DNA from: Candidatus Brocadia sp.
GTDB lineage: Bacteria > Planctomycetota > Brocadiia > Brocadiales > Brocadiaceae
Direction: 5' to 3'
DNA length: 49,661 nucleotides
Assembly (NCBI GenBank): GCA_011525665.1
Contig: WYAU01000064.1
Span: 1 to 49,661 of the forward strand
A program made the position numbers and the translations under genes. The notes beneath the pieces were generated by a model. It did no database searches and had not been told where the DNA came from. It saw only the letters and a list, made by a program, of their open reading frames with translations. Within the stretch, counting starts at the first letter, position 1; each line of letters opens with the position of its first letter. This document shows, one piece after another, positions 26,787 through 33,859 of this stretch.

Positions 26787-27461
26787 TTAGGGTAGTAATT
26801 CTTTTGGAATGCTGATCCCGGTTACTATGACCTCTCCTGTGTGCGCCGGCCCATCTCGCAGAGAAAACCCCCTTTTACTTACTGCAAATGTCACGGTTTT
26901 TGCGGCCTTAATGGCTGCACCCAATACACTGCCATCATTGCAATCAAGTCCTGAAGGTATATCCACGGATACAACGGGTTTATTAAGGTTATTAACGCCC
27001 TCAATGAGTGTTTTAAACGGTTCCCGGATCTCCCCCGAAAGCCCCGTCCCAAACAATGCATCAACGATGATATCATAACTGCTCAATTCTTTCAAAATGC
27101 GGTTTACTTCCGAGATATCAAGCGCTTCTCTGACGGGGATCTTCATATGAAAGAGTATTCGCAGGTTTATGGCCGCATCTCCATCCTTTAGAACGTCAGA
27201 AATCTTTGCAACGAGGAATACATCCGCGGGAACGTGATGATTATAAAGATGTCTCGCCACGACATACCCATCGCCGCCGTTATTCCCTTTCCCACATAAA
27301 ATGGCCGCTTTTGTTTTTTGAGGATTCTGTATTAATTTCACTACTTCTTCTGCTACATTCCGCCCGGCGTTTTCCATAAGAATAATGCCGGGAATCTTGT
27401 ATTCCTCAATGGCCTTTCTGTCCAATTCCCGCATTTCTTCGCGGGTAAATGACTTTTCCAT
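26787..27461 (-). CDS. nnrE: NAD(P)H-hydrate epimerase
   Basis: 224 residues, the YjeF N-terminal domain alone. It repairs the R form of hydrated NADH/NADPH to the S form. Family blocks: REMRELDRKAIEEYKIPG, LMENAGRNVA, LCGKGNNGGDGYVVARHL (phosphate-binding), VDALFGTGLSG and VDIPSGLDCNDG with the catalytic aspartate region. I start at the ATG at 27461; the TTG at 27500 only adds 13 unconserved residues. In many bacteria this domain is fused to the ADP-dependent dehydratase NnrD; here it stands alone and NnrD is not in the window. It is convergent with the GGDEF gene. Confidence 0.92.
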   Translation of the reverse strand: MEKSFTREEMRELDRKAIEEYKIPGIILMENAGRNVAEEVVKLIQNPQKTKAAILCGKGNNGGDGYVVARHLYNHHVPADVFLVAKISDVLKDGDAAINLRILFHMKIPVREALDISEVNRILKELSSYDIIVDALFGTGLSGEIREPFKTLIEGVNNLNKPVVSVDIPSGLDCNDGSVLGAAIKAAKTVTFAVSKRGFSLRDGPAHTGEVIVTGISIPKELLP

Positions 27462-27760
27462 ACTTCCGGTTTCCTGTCTTGATGCTGGAGAAATTTTCAA
27501 ACTTCCGTTCCTTCCCTTTCACCCACCTCACCGAGGGCGACAAACAACCGCCCCCCCCGCCAGCGGCGGCGAAGAAGAATGGACCGCTATTGTGAAAAAT
27601 ATCTATGTGAAAGTTATAGAAGCGCAAATTTTGTGTCTTTAGCCCGTTTTCAAAGAAAAATTGTTGGGTTTTGTCCTTAAAAATCTTAACCAGTTTATAA
27701 CGTATTTTGTTCTATTCGTCTATCATAAATTTCTTTCTATTTTTTATATAGATCCTTAAC

Positions 27761-27862
27761 TTGACAAAAGAAGAACTCCCTGCCGCCCTCCAGAACGCCA
27801 AAGAAATCATTGAGAGGAACAATAAGGGTGCTGGGTTGCAAAACAACCCGGCCTGCCGGTAA
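27761..27862 (+). pseudogene. Short remnant frame, DUF433-like tail (tentative)
   Basis: A 33-codon open stretch reading LTKEELPAALQNAKEIIERN resembles the C-terminal helix of DUF433-type antitoxins (LTxEDIxAAL..A pattern). It has a stop three codons upstream and no start context, so it is likely a leftover. Its place next to vapBC is suggestive. The match is short and by eye only. Confidence 0.2.
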
Positions 27863-27871
27863 ATAAAAATA

Positions 27872-27900
27872 TTGACAAGATATATAAACATAACTACTAT
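27872..27900 (+). promoter_or_regulatory. sigma-70-type promoter for vapBC
   Basis: TTGACA (27872-27877), exactly 17 bases, then TACTAT (27895-27900). The predicted start near 27907 lies 26 bases before the vapB ATG. Confidence 0.65.
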
Positions 27901-27932
27901 GAATGTATCTGATTTTAAAATGGAGATATATT

Positions 27933-28127
27933 ATGAAGACAATATTGGATATACCTGATGAATTGCTGAATGAGGCAATGAAATTGTCTCATAGCAAGAC
28001 CAAAAAGGAGAGCGTGATTATTGCCCTTGAAGAATATATAAGGAAAAAGAGGATCGTGGAAGCGTTTGAGATGGAGGGCAAATTAAAATTTAAGAAAGAC
28101 TGGGAGAGGTTCAGGCATGAAAGATAA
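27933..28127 (+). CDS. vapB: VapB-type antitoxin
   Basis: 64 residues. The N-terminal ribbon-helix-helix reads MKTILDIPDELLNEAMKLS followed by TKKESVIIALEEYIRKKR, typical of type II VapB (DUF2191-like) antitoxins that repress their own promoter and block the partner nuclease. A toxin-binding tail is present (KLKFKKDWERFR). The start at 27933 has GGAGATA upstream; the longer frame from 27903 begins at the predicted transcription start and is unlikely. It overlaps vapC by 11 bases, the usual coupled arrangement. Confidence 0.85.
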   Translation: MKTILDIPDELLNEAMKLSHSKTKKESVIIALEEYIRKKRIVEAFEMEGKLKFKKDWERFRHER

Positions 28128-28519
28128 AATCCTGATAGATACGTCTGTCTGGATAGAGTTTTTCAGAAAAAACGGCAGTGAAGTCTCAGGCAGATTAAAG
28201 AACGTCTTAGCAGAGGAAAGGGCTGCCGTTACACGAATTATCTTGCTTGAATTGCAAAGAGGCGCTGCCGGAGAGACGGAATTGAAGTTTTTAGACAGAT
28301 TTCTCGCTGCAATACATTATGTCCTCACAAAAGAAGAGTCATATAAAAACGCCGGTTTAATGGGGTACACCTTACAACCTCTCTAAAAAAGGGATAAAAA
28401 TAGGGACGATAGATTTGTTTATAGCGCAGACAGCAATAGAAAATAACATCCCTCTCTACACTCTGGACAGGCATTTTAAAGAGATTGCAGTGCATTTCCC
28501 GCTTTTATTATTTGCCTGA
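28117..28519 (+). pseudogene. vapC: VapC PIN-domain toxin, disrupted by a one-base frameshift
   Basis: The first frame gives 89 residues and ends at 28386: ILIDTSVWIEFFRKNG (first catalytic aspartate), TRIILLELQRGA (conserved glutamate), then GYTLQPL and a stop. In the +1 frame from 28376 the missing half continues without a break to a stop at 28517: LSKKGIKIGTIDLFIAQTA, IENNIPLYTLDRHF. This restores the third acidic residue and the C-terminal PIN motif. One extra base near 28373-28376 explains it. Unless this is a sequencing error or is bypassed in translation, the toxin lacks a complete active site and is dead while the antitoxin remains intact. Confidence 0.85.
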
Positions 28520-28697
28520 AAACGATTTTACAATAAATAATTTCCTGTACATTACACTCAACCCCGTATCGTCCTCGGCACAAAGAAGCCAGCGGTGTAA
28601 GGTTTGCCGGGGACAATCACCGATTATGTGGTACTGTGAATTGTTTGATTCTTTTTTTTGACCCTTTTTGTCTTAAAGGAGATGGACTTGGATTATT

Positions 28698-29135
28698 ATG
28701 AAATCTTATAAAATTTGCATAATTTATCGCATGAAAACACCAATCAAATATTGTGCTTTATTATCTTTACTTCTCGGTATTGTTTTCTTTTCTCTCAATA
28801 GTAATGCCAAAGAGGGGAAATGGAAATATTATGCAACAGGTGATGACCGTACGAAGCATTATTACGATCCGGAAAGTGTAGCGTATATCTCCGATAACAT
28901 TGTCAGGGTATGGGAGAAAACAACTACTTCTGAGTTGTCCACATCTCTAACGAAAGAATTGAAGACTTTTCGGGAAATAGATTGTTCCCGACGAAGGTAT
29001 CGCATTCTTGAAATGCACGTAGAGTTTAGAGACGGAAGCGAAAAGGAGCAGTCTTTTTCTAACCCAAAATGGATGGATATTGCGCAAAATACATGGTCAG
29101 ATATCCTTTATGGGATTTTATGCAAGAAAAAATAA
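28698..29135 (+). CDS. Small exported protein, surface-adhesin E-like
   Basis: 145 residues. After a short basic start comes a signal peptide (YCALLSLLLGIVFFSLNSNA). The mature part has WKYYATGDD, HYYDPESVAYISDNIVRVWEK and IDCSRRRYRILEM. The pattern W..Y......YYD..S......VRVW matches the surface-adhesin protein E family of small secreted proteins seen in many Gram-negatives, whose molecular role is mostly unknown. AAGGAG lies 16 bases upstream of the ATG at 28698, further than usual; an in-frame ATG at 28731 would shorten the n-region. It has no functional link to neighbours. Confidence 0.65.
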   Translation: MKSYKICIIYRMKTPIKYCALLSLLLGIVFFSLNSNAKEGKWKYYATGDDRTKHYYDPESVAYISDNIVRVWEKTTTSELSTSLTKELKTFREIDCSRRRYRILEMHVEFRDGSEKEQSFSNPKWMDIAQNTWSDILYGILCKKK

Positions 29136-29174
29136 AAATGTATAATAAGTTTATTTATTGTGAGGGTATTTGAT

Positions 29175-30593
29175 TTAATAAACCCTCAGGAGGTTGGTTG
29201 ATCCCGGCTTCCAGACAGGGACGCCACCGGTGATGGCTAATGTTTCTCCCTCGCTGATATAACCTGCCTGCCTGGCGGCTTCGATGCCTTTTTTCATCAT
29301 GTCATCGGTGTTGTGTATAGGTTCGGTAAGTATGGGGATGACGCCCCATACCAGTGCAAGTCTTCTGTAAGTATTGGGTGATGGGGTAACGGCAAGAATG
29401 AGTTGTTTGGGCCGGTGTTTGGAAACAAACCGTGCCGTGCTTCCCGTTTGAGTGCATGTAATAATGGCCTTGATATGAAGATCGTCAGCAACCTGACAGG
29501 TCGCACTGCTTATCGCATCGGGGATTGTGATCGTGCTGTCCGTTTTTTGCATTGCTTCAAAATTGCTTTTTTTCACTAAACCGGGCTCAACTTCTCTGGC
29601 AATTTTCGACAGCATGCTTACGGACTCAAGGGGATAGCGGCCTTTGGCCGTTTCTTCGGAAAGCATGACTGCATCGCTTCCATCAAAGATGGCATTGGCA
29701 ACGTCGGTCACTTCAGCACGGGTAGGCCTGTAATTGTTGACCATGGATTGCAGCATTTGTGTTGCGGTAATGACCGGTTTGTAATAACTGTTGGCAATGT
29801 GAATGAGCTTCTTCTGAACAAGAGGGATCCTTTCCAGCGGTATTTCTACCCCCAGATCCCCCCTGGCAACCATAATAGCATCCGCACTTTTTACAATATC
29901 CTCAAGATTATCGAGCGCTTCATGTTTTTCAATCTTGGCAATAACGGGTATGTCTTTATTTTTCTGATGGATAAGCTCTTTGAGATGTAAAACGTCATCA
30001 ACCGTTTTTACAAAAGACAGCGCCACGTAATCCACGTCATGCTCAATCCCGAATTCAAGGTCTTTTTTGTCTTTTTCCGTAAGGGAAGGTATGGGCAGAC
30101 TCCTTGCCGGTATGTTGATTCCCTTGCCGGCGCTCAATATGCCGCCAACGATAACCTGACAGAGAATACTCGTCTTATCCTTATGAACGACCTTAAGTTC
30201 GATATCTCCGTCACAAAGTAAGATACTATCGCCGGCAAAAACATGATCAGGTAACAGTGAATAGGTAATAGACGCTATCTGCTCATTTCCTTCCAAAACC
30301 TTGTTTGTAAGTGTAAACAAATCATTGGCTTTCACTGTAACGGATTCTTTAGATAGCGTTCCTATCCTGATTTTTGGGCCTGATAAATCCTGGATAATTG
30401 CAACAGATCTTTTTAACTGTGCAGAAATACGGCGTATATTTTTAATATTACCTTCATGGTCCTGTACTGTGCCATGAGAGAAGTTTAATCGAGCCACATT
30501 CATGCCCGCACGTATCATGTCCTCAATCATGGATGGGGAATTGCATGCAGGTCCAATTGTACAGACAATCTTTGTCCTGGAGAGATTATTCAT
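29175..30593 (-). CDS. pyk: Pyruvate kinase
   Basis: 472 residues, the normal bacterial length. It converts phosphoenolpyruvate and ADP to pyruvate and ATP. Motifs: TKIVCTIGPACNSP, MNVARLNFSHG, IQDLSGPKIRIG, the active-site block VIAKIEKHEALDNLEDI, IMVARGDLGVEIP and TATQMLQSM. The C-terminal allosteric domain has CTQTGSTARFVSKHRP. An inverted repeat TGAGGGT/ACCCTCA (29160-29188) spans its stop and may serve as a terminator shared with the convergent gene. It supplies pyruvate for the dehydrogenase complex encoded 8 kb away, but is not in the same operon. Confidence 0.96.
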   Translation of the reverse strand: MNNLSRTKIVCTIGPACNSPSMIEDMIRAGMNVARLNFSHGTVQDHEGNIKNIRRISAQLKRSVAIIQDLSGPKIRIGTLSKESVTVKANDLFTLTNKVLEGNEQIASITYSLLPDHVFAGDSILLCDGDIELKVVHKDKTSILCQVIVGGILSAGKGINIPARSLPIPSLTEKDKKDLEFGIEHDVDYVALSFVKTVDDVLHLKELIHQKNKDIPVIAKIEKHEALDNLEDIVKSADAIMVARGDLGVEIPLERIPLVQKKLIHIANSYYKPVITATQMLQSMVNNYRPTRAEVTDVANAIFDGSDAVMLSEETAKGRYPLESVSMLSKIAREVEPGLVKKSNFEAMQKTDSTITIPDAISSATCQVADDLHIKAIITCTQTGSTARFVSKHRPKQLILAVTPSPNTYRRLALVWGVIPILTEPIHNTDDMMKKGIEAARQAGYISEGETLAITGGVPVWKPGSTNLLRVY

Positions 30594-30796
30594 TATGGAA
30601 ATTTCGTTTCACAAAGGTACTGGCAAACAAATACCGGGAAATCTGGCAGCCGTAACCTCCGGAAGCAGAATGTGTTCCTGGCTAAAGCGGCTGTCACCCG
30701 GCTTTGACGCCTATAACAGGTGGAAGGGTTGCATACGTAAGAAATTTATTGAAAAATAACAAGTGTAAAATAACGCTACCGTTCCCTGAACTTATA

Positions 30797-30843
30797 ACCA
30801 CCCCTCTTTCTTCTCCTTGCGAAGAAAGGGATAAAGGGGTGGT
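30797..30843. repeat. Long stem-loop in the pyk-rhodanese gap
   Basis: ACCACCCCT (30797-30805) pairs with AGGGGTGGT (30835-30843), and CTTTCTTC (30806-30813) pairs with GAAGAAAG (30821-30828). There is a six-base bulge on the right arm. No long T run follows on either strand, so a repetitive extragenic palindrome or transcript-stabilising hairpin is as likely as a terminator. Confidence 0.6.
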
Positions 30844-30870
30844 AAAATTAAAAACGCCACACCTATCACA

Positions 30871-31326
30871 TCAGGGTTTTTCGACTGGATAGCCTTCTGA
30901 CTTCCACTGGTTAATTCCCCCTTCGACGTTATACAACTCTTTCAATCCTTTGTCTTTCAGCATCTCACATGCCCTTGCGCTGCGTTTTCCCTTTGCGCAA
31001 TGAACAACGATTTTCTTGTCTTTGGGAATTTTGTTCAGGTTTGCTTCCAGTTCCTGGATAGGAATGAGGTTGGCACCCTTGATATGGGCGTCGTCATATT
31101 CCTCCTTTGTCCGTACGTCCAGGATGAATACGTCTTTATCTTTTTCAATCAAATCCCTGGCCTGACTCGCGGAGATGTTCTTCACCTCGGTTTGTGCCTT
31201 TGTCTTCCCTTCATCTGCAGAGAGCCTTTTGGAAAAGAAGATACTTGTAACGATACCCGAGAATAAAATTGCGCCTCCAAACATCGCCACCATACTTGCA
31301 CGTCGTAAATCCCGTTTTATTTTCAT
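30871..31326 (-). CDS. Exported or membrane-anchored rhodanese-domain protein
   Basis: 151 residues. A hydrophobic N-terminal segment (MVAMFGGAILFSGIVTSIFF) would export or anchor it. A single rhodanese domain follows: ISASQARDLIEKDKDVFILDVRTKEEY, HIKGANLIP, and the active loop VVHCAKGKRSARAC, whose first cysteine is the sulfur-accepting residue. GGINQWKSEGYPV closes the domain as usual. I use the ATG at 31326, with AAGGAG eight bases upstream, rather than the GTG at 31335. It lies downstream of a MoeB-like gene on the same strand, but its likely periplasmic location argues against it serving that enzyme. Confidence 0.88.
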   Translation of the reverse strand: MKIKRDLRRASMVAMFGGAILFSGIVTSIFFSKRLSADEGKTKAQTEVKNISASQARDLIEKDKDVFILDVRTKEEYDDAHIKGANLIPIQELEANLNKIPKDKKIVVHCAKGKRSARACEMLKDKGLKELYNVEGGINQWKSEGYPVEKP

Positions 31327-31567
31327 CTGAAGCACTCCTTTACATTCTGTTAGGGTGCGTTTTAAAAGGCAAAACCAACACGTTTTTTAGCTTTTACCCC
31401 ACCCTTTTAAAAAGGTAATTTCCAAAATTTCTCTCGTGAGAAGGGAAAGAGGGTATTTACTCCTGGCTTAACCAGGAAAGTGAAATTCCTGACGCTCTCT
31501 TACGGATACCCACCTCACGGAAAGATATGATCGTTTCCCTCTCTTATTACTGAATTAAATTGTTTGT

Positions 31568-32383
31568 CTAAGATCCAACATGGGCGTGGCAAAACTCTTC
31601 GTAGTCAATGAGTTCCTTAATCGTGGCTTTATCGCTGCACACCGGACAATCGGGATTCTTATGTATTTTGACCTTTTTAAAGTCCATATTCAGGGAGTCG
31701 TAAATGAGCAACTTTCCTTTTAGTATCTGTCCCTTGCCCAGGATAAGTTTTACTACTTCCGTGGCCTGAATAGAGCCAACCACGCCAGGCAAAACCCCCA
31801 GGACTCCGGCCTCCTGGCATGACGGAACCAGACCCGGCGGCGGCGGCGTTTCGTATAAACAGCGGTAACAAGGTCCATCAAACGGCACAATGGTAGTAAC
31901 CTGTCCTTCGAACCTGAATATGGAACCATGTGACAGCGGTTTTTTGAGGAATACACACGCATCGTTAACAAGATACCTCGTTGGGAAGTTATCAGCCCCG
32001 TCAAGGATCACATCATAGTCTTTAATGATATCTAAGATATTTTCAGAATTTAAACGTTCAGTATAAGGAATTACCTCTATATCAGGGTTTAATGCCTCCA
32101 GGGTTTCCTTGGCAGAGATAGCCTTGGAACGTCCTACATCTCTGGTGGAATGGAGTATCTGCCGTTGCAGGTTTGAATGATCCACGCAATCACTGTCTGC
32201 AATGCCGATCTTTCCCACACCGGCTGCAGCAAGGTAAAATGCGGCAGGAGATCCCAATCCTCCCGCTCCAACCAGAAATACACGGGCATTCAAAAGCTTT
32301 TGCTGCCCTTTTCCTCCTACTTCCGGCAAGATGATATGCCGCGAATAACGCTTTATCTGTTCTTCTGTAAATGGTGATGACAT
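31568..32383 (-). CDS. MoeB/ThiF-family E1-like adenylyltransferase
   Basis: 271 residues. It would adenylate the C-terminal Gly-Gly of a small sulfur-carrier protein (MoaD or ThiS type). The N-terminus EEQIKRYSRHIILPEVGGKG is diagnostic. The nucleotide site is VFLVGAGGLGSPAAFYLAAAGVG, followed by DHSNLQRQILH, DGADNFPTRYLVNDAC and the SCQEAGVLGVLPG segment with the conserved cysteine. Zinc is bound by CYRC and CPVC. The C-terminus IDYEEFCHAH is the linker sequence that leads into a rhodanese domain in fused MoeZ-type proteins, but here the protein simply ends. No MoaD/ThiS is visible in the window. Confidence 0.88.
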   Translation of the reverse strand: MSSPFTEEQIKRYSRHIILPEVGGKGQQKLLNARVFLVGAGGLGSPAAFYLAAAGVGKIGIADSDCVDHSNLQRQILHSTRDVGRSKAISAKETLEALNPDIEVIPYTERLNSENILDIIKDYDVILDGADNFPTRYLVNDACVFLKKPLSHGSIFRFEGQVTTIVPFDGPCYRCLYETPPPPGLVPSCQEAGVLGVLPGVVGSIQATEVVKLILGKGQILKGKLLIYDSLNMDFKKVKIHKNPDCPVCSDKATIKELIDYEEFCHAHVGS

Positions 32384-32437
32384 CTCGTTTCCTGAAGTTA
32401 AGTAAAATTTCCGTAAATGTTATGAAACAGTGAGCAA

Positions 32438-32466
32438 ATAATAACAAACAATACGGTATTATTCAA
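32438..32466 (-). promoter_or_regulatory. sigma-70-type promoter for the MoeB-like gene
   Basis: On the minus strand, TTGAAT (32466-32461), a 17-base spacer and TATTAT (32443-32438). The start near 32431 gives a leader of about 48 bases to the ATG at 32383. Confidence 0.6.
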
Positions 32467-32501
32467 CAGATTTTGCCCGCCGATATCCTTCTCCGGCTAA
32501 A

Positions 32502-33530
32502 TCATATGTGAACGACATTGATTTTGGAGGGTTCGTCAATACCCAATCCCAGCATGGCAGCCGTGGAGATATATTTGGGCTCACGGTTTGCCTGCTTCAG
32601 AGACGGAAGCTTCATCTCTTTGCGTTTCCCTTCAATAATAGTATGACATATCCGGTCCAGGGCCACAGGGTCTCTGCCTGCGATAATTCCCTGGTAGTTC
32701 CATGTCCACTGCGGCTTGTAACCAGGTCCACCATGGTACTGAGCAAGAATTGCATCGCATATAACCAATCTTACCTTGTCCGCAATATAAGGGTGGGTAT
32801 TTAACTCGGCAATAAAGGGGTTACAGTTGTTCCCATGATACTTGTTGGGATTATGAATAACGCCGAAAAAATTCTTCATGGCCACGCTTATCCCGGACAG
32901 GTCGTGGTCTTTTAGAACAGGGACATTAATAATAGCCGTGCATAAGCGCGATACAATCTTGCTGAAACACGTACCCACACTGCCAGCAAATTGCGGCTCG
33001 GCCTCATAACCACCGCCAGGAAGTTCATCAGTGCCGAAACACTGGATTCCTTCAGTCATGCGGCGGACACGGAATCCAGCGGTTTCAAGCTCCCGGCTGA
33101 AACGTTCGAAGACGATTACGTTTTTATCTTTAATGCCCGCAAATTTTAAACCTTGAATAATGGATTCCACAACCGCAACATGAGGAGACATGGTCTTTCC
33201 CGACAGACAGTTTAACTTTATGCCGACAATATCGTCAGGTCTGAAAAGGGCCTGCCATGCTTTTTCTTGTGACAGGGCGTTGGTCAGTTGCATTACCGCT
33301 TTATGTATTAAGCCAGAAACCAAAGTCTCCTTTAAATTTCCGGTCTCCGCGAATAATTTGTCATCACGCGCAATAATTACCGTAGGGGAATTGATCGCGG
33401 ATCTGTCCTCACCCCGCGCAAGAAAGGAGGTATTATGTACGTATTTCGCTATAATTGAAGAAGCACAAATACCGCTTCCCGCCTGGAAAGCCTTTTTCAG
33501 GAATTTGCGTCTTTCCCTGTTTATTTCCAT
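32502..33530 (-). CDS. DUF362-family protein with Tat signal
   Basis: 342 residues. The N-terminus NRERRKFLKKAF followed by a mildly hydrophobic stretch (GSGICASSII) is a twin-arginine signal (RRxFLK), so it is probably exported folded. The body has the DUF362 pattern: DIVGIKLNCLSG, INVPVLKDHDLSGISVAMKNFFGVI, and an NPNKYHGNNC block with HPYIADKVRLVICDAI. The family occurs with and without ferredoxin-like cysteines; this one has no clear 4Fe-4S motif, and its function is unknown. I start at the ATG at 33530 because the Tat signal follows directly; a TTG at 33584 adds 18 residues with no signal-like features. Confidence 0.8.
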   Translation of the reverse strand: MEINRERRKFLKKAFQAGSGICASSIIAKYVHNTSFLARGEDRSAINSPTVIIARDDKLFAETGNLKETLVSGLIHKAVMQLTNALSQEKAWQALFRPDDIVGIKLNCLSGKTMSPHVAVVESIIQGLKFAGIKDKNVIVFERFSRELETAGFRVRRMTEGIQCFGTDELPGGGYEAEPQFAGSVGTCFSKIVSRLCTAIINVPVLKDHDLSGISVAMKNFFGVIHNPNKYHGNNCNPFIAELNTHPYIADKVRLVICDAILAQYHGGPGYKPQWTWNYQGIIAGRDPVALDRICHTIIEGKRKEMKLPSLKQANREPKYISTAAMLGLGIDEPSKINVVHI

Positions 33531-33859
33531 CGATTTCCGCAAAAAGAATAAAATTGTTTTGGTGTCTGCGACGAGTTTGGCCAAGAAACTTCTGAAGTAT
33601 GTGTATGCGATTTATGATAGAAACAAACTCATGAAATGTCAATGAAGTTATGCGTATAAATACCGTGACCTTTCGGTAAACACGCAATCAATTTTAAATA
33701 CTTACTTGCAATAACCTACATATTTTGTTTTAATGAAAAACGTCTTGAAACGTCTTCCCGGAAATTCCCCGTCTGTATTAGGGTATACCTTGACGTAAAG
33801 AAATCTCAAACCAAACGTGTAAGGGGCACGGCGCACCTTACCATTGCTGTTACCGACAT
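33531..33859. other. Divergent intergenic region, DUF362 gene to cupin lipoprotein
   Basis: 329 bases. It contains a direct repeat AACGTCTTGAAACGTCTT (around 33739) and a dyad GTAAGG/CCTTAC near 33820-33841, just before the lipoprotein start. TTGACG (33789) is a possible -35 without a good -10. No gene is recognisable here and no Shine-Dalgarno precedes 33860. Confidence 0.4.

Larger units (their letters stand above)
27462..27932. other. Intergenic region upstream of vapB, with a GC-rich knot
   Basis: About 470 bases without an intact gene. A GC-rich patch near 27545-27575 (a run of eight C and CCAGCGGCGG) can fold into a small hairpin and stands out in AT-rich surroundings. Further right are a short remnant reading frame (27761-27862) and the vapB promoter, both listed separately. 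Nothing else is recognisable. Confidence 0.5.

Noticed and set aside
27540-27580. GC-rich repeat patch as a possible CRISPR or tandem array
   Set aside because: Only one short GC-rich hairpin with no regularly spaced units; no CRISPR array was seen anywhere in the window.
28369-28392. Programmed +1 frameshift in vapC (prfB-like)
   Set aside because: There is no CTT TGA slip site and no upstream Shine-Dalgarno-like stimulator; CTC to TCT re-pairing would be poor, so a simple mutation or sequencing error is preferred.
30502-30759. 85-codon plus-strand frame at the pyk start
   Set aside because: The first third is antisense to pyk and the rest has no recognisable feature or ribosome-binding site.
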